Origin: CAYFZR01 sp046760505 [NCBI: Candidatus Hydrothermarchaeota archaeon]
GTDB lineage: Archaea > CAYFZR01
DNA length: 5,799 nt
Direction of reading: 5' to 3'
Assembly: GCA_046760505.1 (NCBI GenBank)
Contig: JBHIEG010000064.1
Location: forward strand, 1 to 5,799
A program made the position numbers and the translations under genes. The notes below the pieces were generated by a model. That model searched no databases. It was not told where the DNA came from and saw only the letters and a list, made by a program, of their open reading frames with translations. Positions 1 to 5,745 of this stretch are shown in pieces; the stretch's first letter is position 1, and every line of letters starts with the position of its first letter.

Positions 1-174
1 TTGGTTGAACCTTATGACACTGAGGGGTTTGCAGACAGGATTATAAAAATTTTGCATGATCCTGAGATTGCACAAAAATTTGGCAATAAAGGAAAGGAAA
101 CCGTCAGAAAGAATTTTCTCATAACACGACTCCTTTTGGATTATTTGGACTTACTGATCGATATAACAGAATGA
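1..174 (+). CDS. treT: GT4 glycosyltransferase, TreT-like trehalose synthase (C-terminal end only)
   Basis: The reading frame is open from the first base and ends in TGA at 172-174, so only the last 57 residues are present and the start lies outside the window. The visible part begins VEPYDTEGFADRI and continues with a 'DPEIAQKFGNKGKE' stretch, the usual end of the UDP/ADP-sugar-binding Rossmann lobe of GT4 glycosyltransferases. It closes with a NFLITRLLLDYLDLL helix, which I associate with archaeal trehalose glycosyltransferring synthase (TreT). TreT joins a nucleotide-activated glucose to glucose to make trehalose in the cytoplasm. The trehalose-phosphate synthase remnant directly downstream fits a trehalose locus. 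A different GT4 enzyme remains possible because the catalytic part is not in the window. Family membership is firm; the TreT assignment is moderate. Confidence 0.65.
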   Translation: MVEPYDTEGFADRIIKILHDPEIAQKFGNKGKETVRKNFLITRLLLDYLDLLIDITE

Positions 175-175
175 A

Positions 176-358
176 TAATGCGTACCAGTAGATATATGAA
201 GATTACAACGATATAATGAGGCATGGGCAAGTGATTTTATTGACAATTTGAGGGAGATCAAAAAACTTCAGCAGGATTTGAATACGAGGAGATTCACTAA
301 GGAGCGGGAAAAGAAACTATTGGATGACTATCTTAAAACTGACCATATGATTAAGTGA
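176..358 (+). pseudogene. otsA: Remnant of trehalose-6-phosphate synthase: end of synthase domain plus linker to a phosphatase domain
   Basis: The frame from 200 to the TGA at 356-358 reads RYNEAWASDFIDNLREIKKL and then a charged stretch containing NTRRFTKEREKKLLDDYL. The W-A-x-x-F-x-x-x-L helix is the usual end of GT20 trehalose-6-phosphate synthases. The following T-R-R-x-T...LL-x-x-Y segment resembles the linker that, in bifunctional synthase/phosphatase proteins, precedes the LLDYDGTL motif of the HAD phosphatase. That phosphatase motif is absent here: the similarity stops at about 350-358, where transposase-like sequence begins on the other strand. Just upstream, a second frame (IYEDYND, about 193-213) looks like the preceding residues displaced by an indel, and there are stops on both sides. 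I see no start codon with a ribosome site. This is a non-functional internal fragment. The synthase match is reasonably secure; the bifunctional origin is inference from the linker. Confidence 0.6.
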
Positions 359-927
359 TTAAACTACATATCATCTCAATAGAGCATAGATTAACCACAT
401 CATAGAAGATTACTCCAAGTTTATGGCTTAAATACTCAATACAATTGCCTAAGACAGCCATTAACAAAATAAACCCATTATTACTCTCTTCAGACCTTAA
501 ATAGTTACCTTCTAGTCTCAGTACAAATCCCTCTGTGCTTCTCCTCAATCCAGAATCTCTTCAAATACTCAATTATGTACTCTGGCTTCTTTTTCCTGTC
601 CGTTGAAACGAGATAGTAAGGTTCTTTTTTATCTTCCATGATGCATTTTACTATCTTAACTCTACCAGCTTCTGGAATGTTAACGACTTTAGAAGTGAAA
701 CTCCTTTCCTTCAACACTCTTACACAGCTTTTCGCCCTTAAACAACTCTTCTATCTTGAATTCCCTACCAAAAATCTCTATTTTCCAGTTTTTCTTTATT
801 CTGCCAATATAAAGACATTTTCCTTTGCTCTCCTAAGAATTTCTTTGTTGTCACAAAGCCGTCACCTATACTAATCTTCTGGCTTACCAATTATTTCACC
901 AAACTTTGGGCAAGCAACACCATCTAG
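351..927 (-). pseudogene. Degenerate DDE transposase (IS4-like superfamily), several frameshifts
   Basis: Transposase-like protein can be followed on the minus strand only by changing frame several times. From about 927 down, one frame gives LDGVACPKFG, and a second at 866-847 gives GDGFVT, probably the region of the second catalytic Asp. A third has NKEILRRAKENVFI. The frame at 808-692 reads IGRIKKNWKIEIFGREF and ends in TAA at 689-691. The frame at 717-505 contains the YYLVSTD strand and FWIEEKHR, where the W-x-x-E type glutamate would be the last DDE residue. The frame at 548-351 has LRSEESNNGFILL, typical of the C-terminal helical end. Taken together the pieces are collinear with one IS4-like transposase lacking its N-terminus and first Asp. 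I could not see terminal inverted repeats or a target duplication, so the family is left open. The element is dead and truncated on at least one side. Confidence 0.7.
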
Positions 928-1399
928 AACTTTACATCCTCCTTCGCCTCTCTCAGGAAACGAGGAACCAAAGAGAGATGATAGTCATGTATCCAAATTA
1001 AATCATAATTCTTCTCTTCCAGGATCGCCTTAGCAAACTTTTCATTGACTTCATTGTATGTTTTCCAGTTTTTCGGATCAATGATTGCGTTCTCCACAAA
1101 AAAATGGAAAACGGACCAGAGAACTCTATTAGAAAATCCATGATAATAATTATTGATATCTTCCTCAGAAAGCCAAACTCTCTTGAGAGTATAAGACGGA
1201 TCTTCAGGGGGGACTCTTATCTTATTTTCCGAGTCGACGACTTCTCTGTCAGCATTACCGCTTCCCATGCGACCCATAGTCCATTGGTAACCTGTATCAC
1301 AGGATATAAAGCAGAGACCAAACCTCTAAGAGTCCTTTTGCATACAAGCTTACCGCGTGATTTTTCATGCTCATAGGGCTCGCGATTAGAAACTTACAT
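924..1399 (-). pseudogene. otsA: Trehalose-6-phosphate synthase (GT20), N-terminal fragment with broken start and frameshift
   Basis: Trehalose-6-phosphate synthase transfers glucose from a nucleotide sugar to glucose-6-phosphate. An ATG at 1399-1397 is followed at once by TAA. The same frame then continues VSNREPYEHEK, GLVSALYPV and NGLWVAW, the expected N-terminal motifs including the SNR loop. Near 1265-1268 the match jumps one base into the frame GSGNADREVVDSENKIRVPP, then YTLKRVWLS, YHGFSNRVLW and IWIHDYHLSLVPRFLRE; the HDYHL motif contributes to sugar-phosphate binding. Similarity stops at the TAG at 924-926, about a third of the way through a normal ~470-residue domain, where the transposase remnant begins. 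The C-terminal nucleotide-sugar-binding lobe is missing. A piece of that lobe's end, from the same kind of enzyme, lies at 176-358 on the opposite strand, implying rearrangement. Clearly recognisable, clearly non-functional. Confidence 0.85.
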
Positions 1400-1457
1400 T
1401 AATTTATTATTTCCCAATATTTTTTGACCGTAAAAACTTCCTTTGGTAAATCTTTTT

Positions 1458-2804
1458 CTACGTGCATCGATCATCACGTTTTGATAAGTTTAAACACAAA
1501 TTGGTGACCCTAAGAGTATCCATGATTGTGGAGAAATCTCCGGTTAGAACTCTCCATACTCCCCTTAAAATCCTTTTTGAACGCAAATAAAAGTTTTTGA
1601 AGCTCTAACCAGCATTTCTTCCAGTTCTTCAGGTTTCAAATATTTAGTGCCCATAACTGCATGAAAACCATCGTAAACCCCGAAATCATCCCTAGTTATT
1701 TGTTCTTTTACTTTTTCATATAGAACTGTCCCTGGATAAGGAGTTAAAATCGAGAACTGAGCAATATCTGGGTCAAGATTTTTAGCAAAATCAATGGTAT
1801 CATCAATCATTTTTTCGTCTTCTTCGGGATTTCCAATGATAAAACTTGCCCAAATTTCTATATTGTTATCTCTAAGTATTTTAAATGCCTTATAAATTTG
1901 GGCGACGTCTATTTTTTTTTACCGTAGTCATCTAAAACTTTCTGGCTGGCGCTTTCCACTCCTATAAGTACGATTGTACATCCCGTTTCTGACATTTTCT
2001 TGACCATCGGTGGATTTTTAACAATGGTATCAACTCTCGATTCACATCCCCAGAAAATTTCAAGTCCCCTATTCTTAATTTCTTCACAGATTTCCATAAC
2101 TCTACTTGGATTTAAGGTAAAATTATCGTCGACGAAGCTAATTCTGTCGAAACCAAATTTTTTCTGTATTTCTTGCATCTCGTCTACGACGTTTCTTGGA
2201 GATCTAGCTCTCCATTTTCTTCCAGAAATCTTTGGGGTTGCGCAGAAAGAACAAGAGAAAGGACAACCTCTACTTGAAACAACGGTAGTCAGCCGCTTGG
2301 TATACTCCTCTATTTTCAGTAAATGGCGCGCTGGAAAGGGCAATTCATCCAAATTTTCTATAAAATCCCGGTCTTTATTCCGTACATATTTGTTGCCTTC
2401 CAAATATGAAATTCCATCTACCGATCTTCCAAAAGCTCAAGAAAGGTGTATTCGCCTTCTCCTCTTACAACAAAATCCACTACGCCAGTTTTTAGTACTT
2501 GCTCATCCATAAATGTGACGTGAGGACCTCCCATAACAATCGGAATTTCAGAATCCATCGATTTTATGCGGTTAGCCAGTTCAATAGATTTTTTGGCCGT
2601 TGGGGTTAGTGTAGAAATTCCTACAACGTCATAGTCATTCTTTCCATTAATTTTCTCATTCCCTAAGTTTAAGTCGGTGATATGAGCAGTAATTCCTTTT
2701 TCCTCTAAAATACCCGCGATATAAGCTAGACCTAGTAGTGGTACTTTAAACCCCAATTCCTGATATACCCCTGGAAAAGGGGGGTTTATCAAATGAACTT
2801 TCAA
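1458..2804 (-). pseudogene. B12-binding-domain radical SAM protein, broken by three frameshifts
   Basis: Read across three frame changes, this encodes about 448 residues, a normal length for the family. It starts at TTG 2804 with a G-run Shine-Dalgarno (2815-2810). Segment 1 (2804-2418) is the cobalamin-binding-like domain: MKVHLINPPFPG, VVGISTLTPTA and IVMGGPHVTFM. It hits TAG at 2418-2420, while another frame continues GRSVDGISYLEGNKYVRN. Segment 2 (to 1909) contains FPARHLL, SSRGCPFSCSFC (the CxxxCxxC 4Fe-4S/SAM motif, codons 2265-2242), FVDDNFT and LIGVESAS. It stops after nine A (1912-1920), whereas a +1 or -2 shift gives KIDVAQIYKAFKIL. Segment 3 holds FIIGNPEE and LTPYPGT. A further shift near 1585 restores FYLRSKRILRGVWRVL, ending at TAG 1458-1460. 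These enzymes often perform radical methylations or rearrangements in lipid, cofactor or natural-product pathways; the substrate cannot be told here. Inactivation is likely; sequencing indels are the alternative. Confidence 0.85.
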
Positions 2805-2855
2805 TCTTACCCCCCATTCGATTTCTTGTTAAGCTAAGATGGTTTTTAAAAAAAT

Positions 2856-3121
2856 TCAAAGCTCTTTTTTAATAGCATTTACAAGACTTTCTTTGTCAGG
2901 TCTTCCAACGAATTCTATGCTTCCATTTATTACTATGGTAGGAACAGCATATATTCCATATTTCAGAGCTTTTGAGGAGTTTTTTTAACGTCTATTATTT
3001 CTATTTTCGTTACATCTCCCATCTCTTTCCCCAACTCTTCAATAACGCTCTTTACAAGATCTATGGTTGGATTACAGGAGGAACAGTCTTGAAACATGAA
3101 TATCTCTATCTTAACAGACAT
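2856..3121 (-). pseudogene. Small thioredoxin/glutaredoxin-like protein with CxxC, one frameshift
   Basis: From ATG 3121 the frame reads MSVKIEIFMFQDCSSCNPTI, giving a thioredoxin-fold beta strand followed by a C-S-S-C redox motif (residues 13 and 16). It continues EIIDVKKTPQKL into TGA. One base later in register the family continues without interruption: KYGIYAVPTIVINGSIEF (with the expected cis-Pro in V-P-T), GRPDKESL and a final helix ending at TGA 2856-2858. Restoring one base near 2975 (AAG-GCT for AAGCT) rejoins the halves into an 88-residue protein, the normal size for archaeal mini-thioredoxins that reduce disulfides in the cytoplasm. It starts 19 bases after the stop of the upstream 134-residue gene, so they may have shared a transcript. 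The ribosome site is weak (GAAGTG). Fold assignment is solid; whether the 1-base loss is real or a sequencing error is open. Confidence 0.8.
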
Positions 3122-3140
3122 CTATACACTTCAAATCAAG

Positions 3141-3545
3141 TTATATTATCCATATCTTCTTTTTTAGCATATCTTTTTCCGATTGTCTAGAAATAGAGTC
3201 TCTTTCCCTTATTTCCTCATAACTTCCCCAGAAATGATTGATAGGTTTAGAAGGCTTAAGCTCATAGACCCTCAAATTCGTGTCATCTCGAAACGTTAGC
3301 CTTTCATCTACATAAACTCTTTTATTTAGGAGATAGACTTTATATGAGTAATATTTTACATCTTTCTCATGTATTAATCCTTCTCTTGAGAAATGATTCA
3401 GGCAAAGCCATCCAACATTTGGGAGATATAAGGCATTGTTTTTGTAATCTCTTATATCCCATCTTAGGCCTCCTTTTTTTCTATATCCCTTGAAAAGCTC
3501 TTTGTTACATTTAATGCATATACATGTGCTTTCTTCTATCTTCAT
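3141..3545 (-). CDS. Orphan 134-residue protein with CxxC...CxxH putative metal site
   Basis: I do not recognise this family. The protein opens MKIEESTCICIKCNKELFKG, with C10-I-K-C13 forming a zinc-knuckle-like pair, and 34 residues later has C48-L-N-H51 in the context GWLCLNHF. A single treble-clef or ribbon-type zinc site is plausible. The remainder is rich in Tyr, Lys, Arg and Glu, with a beta-strand-like YYSYKVYLLNKRVYV segment. It ends in a charged helix (YEEIRERDSISRQSEKDM) and a basic/hydrophobic tail (KKKIWII). There is no signal peptide or membrane helix. It reads on the same strand as the thermosome, 45 bases downstream behind a T-rich spacer, and just upstream of the thioredoxin-like gene. 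The ATG at 3545 abuts a GGGGGA run with essentially no spacer, an unfavourable distance for initiation, and I see no better in-frame start. Open frame and composition favour a real gene. Confidence 0.65.
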   Translation of the reverse strand: MKIEESTCICIKCNKELFKGYRKKGGLRWDIRDYKNNALYLPNVGWLCLNHFSREGLIHEKDVKYYSYKVYLLNKRVYVDERLTFRDDTNLRVYELKPSKPINHFWGSYEEIRERDSISRQSEKDMLKKKIWII

Positions 3546-3546
3546 T

Positions 3547-3590
3547 CCCCCTTCTAAATTTAGTTAAAAAGTTAAAAGTTAAAAAGAAAA
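3547..3590 (-). terminator. T-rich archaeal-type terminator after the thermosome gene
   Basis: Reading on the minus strand, the chaperonin stop codon is followed directly by four oligo-T clusters separated by short AAC or C interruptions. Archaeal RNA polymerase commonly terminates at such U-tracts without a hairpin, and I see no hairpin here. On the plus strand the same bases form an imperfect tandem repeat of AGTTAAAA (about 3561-3585). Termination is inferred, and read-through into the 134-residue gene is possible. Confidence 0.5.
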
Positions 3591-5237
3591 TTAGAACTCC
3601 TCCTCTCCTAATCCGTAACCTGGCGCTCCCGGAGCGCCTGGCGGACCTTCTGCCTCTCTCTTAGAGGCTGCTATCACATCGTCTATCCTTAATATCATGT
3701 TTGCTGCTTCACTAGCTGATTTTATTGCCTGGGTCTTAGTTCTTAGGGGTTCTATCACTCCGCCTTTAATCATATTGTTCGGTTTTCCTGTAAAAACGTT
3801 CAATCCGAAGTATGCACCCTCTTCATGAGCAGATCTTAACTCTACCAAAGTATCGATGGGATCTAGCCCTGCGTTCTCCGCCAAGGTCCTTGCTATTACA
3901 TCGATTGCATCTGCAAATGCGTTAATGGCTAGCTGCTCTCTTCCTCCCACTGTTTCAGCATAGCTCCTCAATAACCTTGAAACCTCTATCTCTGGTGCTC
4001 CTCCACCTGGAACAACTTTTTTGTCTTCTATGACGCTCTCTACAACTCTTATTGCGTCGTTTACGCCTCTTTCTACTTCAGATACGACGTGCTCTGTTCC
4101 TCCTCTTATGAACAATGTAACCGCTTTAGGATACTTGCACTCTGTAACAAATACCATCTCTTCGCCTGCAATCTTTTTCTCCTCTAAAAAACCTGCTTCT
4201 CCAAGATCATCAGGAGTAAGATCATCCAAACTGTTAACTATGCTTGCTCCTGTGGCTTTTGCTAGTTTTTCCATGTCAGATTTCTTTACTCTTCTAACCG
4301 CGAATATGTTCTCTTTTGCCAAGAAGTGCTGAGCCATATCGTCGATTCCCTTCTGACAGAATACTACGTTAGCACCAGATTTCTTGATTTTGTCTACCAT
4401 TTCCTTTAGCATTTTCTCTTCTTCGTCTAAAAATGCCTTTAACTGAGTGGGATCTGTAATTCTTATTTCAGCGTCTGTTTCTGTATCCGTTACTTCTATA
4501 GCGGCGTTTATCAAAGCTATTTTCGCATCCTTTACGGTTTTAGGCATCCTTGGGTGAACTCTCTCTTTATCTAACACTATTCCCTCTATAAGTTCAGTAT
4601 CGCTTACGCTTCCTCCTTCCTTCTTTTCTATCTTTATGTCATCTGGATCTACCTTATATTCGCCATCTATCTCCTCTGCTACTAATTTTACCGCCTTAAC
4701 TGCCAAATCTCCCAAATGTTCCTTGGCGATTTCGGCTCCCTTTCCAGTCATAGCTGTTACTGCGACTTGTTTGAGCATGTCTTCATCGTCTATTGATATA
4801 TCGATAGCCATATTTTCGAGTATCTCGTTAGCCTTATCCGCTGCAAGCCTGTAACCTGAGGCTATTACGGTAGCGTGTATGTTCTGATCCAATAGTTCCT
4901 CTGCTTTCTTTAGCAATTCTCCTCCTATAACTACCGCAGTTGTTGTACCATCTCCTACCTCATCGTCCAAGGTCTTTGCAACCTCTACCATCATTTTAGC
5001 AGCGGGATGCTCAACGTCTATATCTTTAAGAATAGTCACTCCATCGTTTGTGATTGTTATGTCTCCCAGAGAGTCCACAAGCATTTTATCCATGCCTTTA
5101 GGTCCTAGTGTAGTTCTTACAGCCTCTGCAATTGCTCTTGCAGCAAAAATATTATTACGCATCGCGTCTCTTCCTGTGTATCTCGTAGCGCCTTCTGGAA
5201 TTATTAAAACAGGCTTTCCACCAAATTGTGCTGTCAA
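3591..5237 (-). CDS. ths: Thermosome subunit (group II chaperonin)
   Basis: This is a cytosolic ATP-dependent folding chaperonin that forms double-ring complexes with a built-in lid. From the TTG start it has 548 residues, full length for the family. Motifs numbered from that start: QPVL-type opening [11 protein letters not shown] (residues 5-15), TLGPKGMDK (43-51), NDGVT (64-68), the phosphate-binding GDGTTT (95-100), the apical domain in the middle, ERGVNDA (389-395) with the catalytic-type Asp at 394, GGGAPE (411-416) and [15 protein letters not shown]. The C-terminal tail is [18 protein letters not shown] rather than the GGM repeats common in thermosomes. An upstream ATG (5261) would add eight residues (MGKKGDDT). 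I prefer TTG 5237 because GGAGATGAT (5249-5241) is a strong Shine-Dalgarno eight bases before it, and because homologues usually begin just before A-Q-x-G-G-x-P-V-L. The gene follows aIF1A within 30 bases, so it is cotranscribed. No defects seen. Confidence 0.97.
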   Translation of the reverse strand: MTAQFGGKPVLIIPEGATRYTGRDAMRNNIFAARAIAEAVRTTLGPKGMDKMLVDSLGDITITNDGVTILKDIDVEHPAAKMMVEVAKTLDDEVGDGTTTAVVIGGELLKKAEELLDQNIHATVIASGYRLAADKANEILENMAIDISIDDEDMLKQVAVTAMTGKGAEIAKEHLGDLAVKAVKLVAEEIDGEYKVDPDDIKIEKKEGGSVSDTELIEGIVLDKERVHPRMPKTVKDAKIALINAAIEVTDTETDAEIRITDPTQLKAFLDEEEKMLKEMVDKIKKSGANVVFCQKGIDDMAQHFLAKENIFAVRRVKKSDMEKLAKATGASIVNSLDDLTPDDLGEAGFLEEKKIAGEEMVFVTECKYPKAVTLFIRGGTEHVVSEVERGVNDAIRVVESVIEDKKVVPGGGAPEIEVSRLLRSYAETVGGREQLAINAFADAIDVIARTLAENAGLDPIDTLVELRSAHEEGAYFGLNVFTGKPNNMIKGGVIEPLRTKTQAIKSASEAANMILRIDDVIAASKREAEGPPGAPGAPGYGLGEEEF

Positions 5238-5240
5238 AGT

Positions 5241-5249
5241 ATCATCTCC
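5241..5249 (-). promoter_or_regulatory. Shine-Dalgarno that decides the thermosome start (TTG 5237)
   Basis: GGAGATGAT on the minus strand differs by one base from the ideal complement (GGAGGTGAT) of the archaeal 16S 3' end. Its GGAG core lies eight bases upstream of TTG 5237. It is downstream of the alternative ATG 5261, so it can only serve the internal start. The ATG has no comparable motif in front of it. Confidence 0.7.
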
Positions 5250-5267
5250 TTTTTTTCCCATAATAAC

Positions 5268-5540
5268 TTAATAGTAGCCCTTTCTCTTGAGCCAAGCTGC
5301 TTCAGATTTTGTATATCTCCAAACAACGTCAGCTTTATCATTTTGAAAATCCCAAGGCTTTACAATAACCAAATCTCCCTCTCTTATCCGTATCCTTCTT
5401 CTCATTTTTCCAGGAATTCTACATAATCTCTTAGTATCATCAAAACAATCAACCTTTATTCTACTTGCTCCAAGCATTTGTACGACAATACCAAAAACTT
5501 CCTCTTCTTTTGGTAATCTAGCTCTTATTACCTCTTCCAA
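5268..5540 (-). CDS. eif1A: Translation initiation factor aIF1A
   Basis: This is the archaeal homologue of eIF1A and bacterial IF1. It is an OB-fold protein that binds the A-site region of the small ribosomal subunit and helps initiator tRNA and mRNA selection. From TTG 5540 it has 90 residues: [20 protein letters not shown], then [11 protein letters not shown], the basic [20 protein letters not shown] signature with IVKPW, and the C-terminal KADVVWRYT...WLKRKGYY typical of aIF1A. The frame extends upstream to another TTG at 5570, but no ribosome site precedes that codon, whereas AGGTGGT (5553-5547) sits seven bases before TTG 5540. The longer form would add ESKDLGGNC, which is not typical of the family. 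It ends six bases before the first possible thermosome ATG and 30 before the preferred TTG, pointing to a shared transcript. Identity is firm, the start moderately so. Confidence 0.95.
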   Translation of the reverse strand: MEEVIRARLPKEEEVFGIVVQMLGASRIKVDCFDDTKRLCRIPGKMRRRIRIREGDLVIVKPWDFQNDKADVVWRYTKSEAAWLKRKGYY

Positions 5541-5546
5541 ACAGTT

Positions 5547-5553
5547 ACCACCT
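5547..5553 (-). promoter_or_regulatory. Shine-Dalgarno favouring the internal aIF1A start (TTG 5540)
   Basis: AGGTGGT on the minus strand matches the AGGTG part of the consensus and lies at suitable spacing before TTG 5540. It falls inside the longer open frame that begins at TTG 5570, and is the main reason to prefer the shorter protein. Confidence 0.55.
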
Positions 5554-5576
5554 AAGTCCTTAGATTCCAAATATTC

Positions 5577-5690
5577 TTATGAAGGAACTTTGATTTGTTT
5601 GCCACATTCGGGACATTTGGCTGTTTGACCCGCCATATCGTCTGGAGCATTCAAATTTACCCCGCATTCAGGACAATTGAACTTTATCAC
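5577..5690 (-). CDS. 37-residue double-CxxC zinc-ribbon miniprotein
   Basis: The frame from GTG 5690 to TAA 5577 encodes 37 residues: MIKFNCPECGVNLNAPDDMA followed by GQTAKCPECGKQIKVPS. Two CPECG knuckles (Cys 6/9 and 26/29) form a classic four-cysteine zinc ribbon with a short, Asp-containing loop. There is essentially nothing else in the protein, so it is a free-standing ribbon. An ideal Shine-Dalgarno, GGAGGTGA (5703-5696), lies five bases upstream of the start, which strongly supports translation despite the small size. It sits between the FKBP-type gene and aIF1A on the same strand, 36 bases before the aIF1A start. Similar ribbons occur as separate proteins or as modules of larger proteins and often bind nucleic acid or protein partners; a specific role cannot be given. 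It is short enough to be skipped by automatic gene callers. Confidence 0.8.
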   Translation of the reverse strand: MIKFNCPECGVNLNAPDDMAGQTAKCPECGKQIKVPS

Positions 5691-5695
5691 GCTTG

Positions 5696-5703
5696 TCACC
5701 TCC
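5696..5703 (-). promoter_or_regulatory. Consensus Shine-Dalgarno of the zinc-ribbon miniprotein
   Basis: GGAGGTGA on the minus strand is a perfect complement to the archaeal anti-Shine-Dalgarno and lies five bases before GTG 5690. It is the main support for calling such a short gene with a GTG start. Confidence 0.75.
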
Positions 5704-5745
5704 ATCCAGCAATACAATACTTTTTTATTGTTTCAAAAAGCATTT

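Noticed and set aside
638-874. 78-codon plus-strand frame
   Set aside because: It overlaps transposase remnants on the minus strand and looks like random antisense translation.
351-930. Complete insertion sequence with terminal inverted repeats
   Set aside because: No matching inverted ends or target duplication could be found, and the N-terminal part of the transposase is missing.
1104-1376. 90-codon plus-strand frame
   Set aside because: It is antisense to the recognisable trehalose-6-phosphate synthase fragment.
1399-1467. 22-codon minus-strand frame (MHVEKDLPKEVF...) whose stop overlaps the ATG of the synthase remnant (TAATG)
   Set aside because: It is too short to judge, has no clear ribosome site or homology, and overlaps the end of the radical SAM remnant. 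It may be a coincidental open stretch or a decayed tail.
2000-2512. 170-codon plus-strand open frame
   Set aside because: It is antisense to the radical SAM gene, whose conserved motifs (CxxxCxxC, FPARHLL) lie on the minus strand across the same bases. Its protein shows no recognisable motif.
1458-2804. Programmed frameshifting as the explanation for the whole radical SAM gene
   Set aside because: Three separate breaks are needed, and two lack slippery homopolymers, so pseudogenisation or indel errors are more likely.
4021-4854. Plus-strand open frames within the thermosome gene
   Set aside because: They are Ser/Leu-rich shadows of the chaperonin coding strand with no family resemblance or ribosome sites.
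5710-5740. A/T-rich TATA-like stretch and small CAATA/TATTG inverted repeat upstream of the zinc ribbon
   Set aside because: The bases are low complexity with no clear BRE or spacing to a start site, so a promoter cannot be supported from sequence alone.
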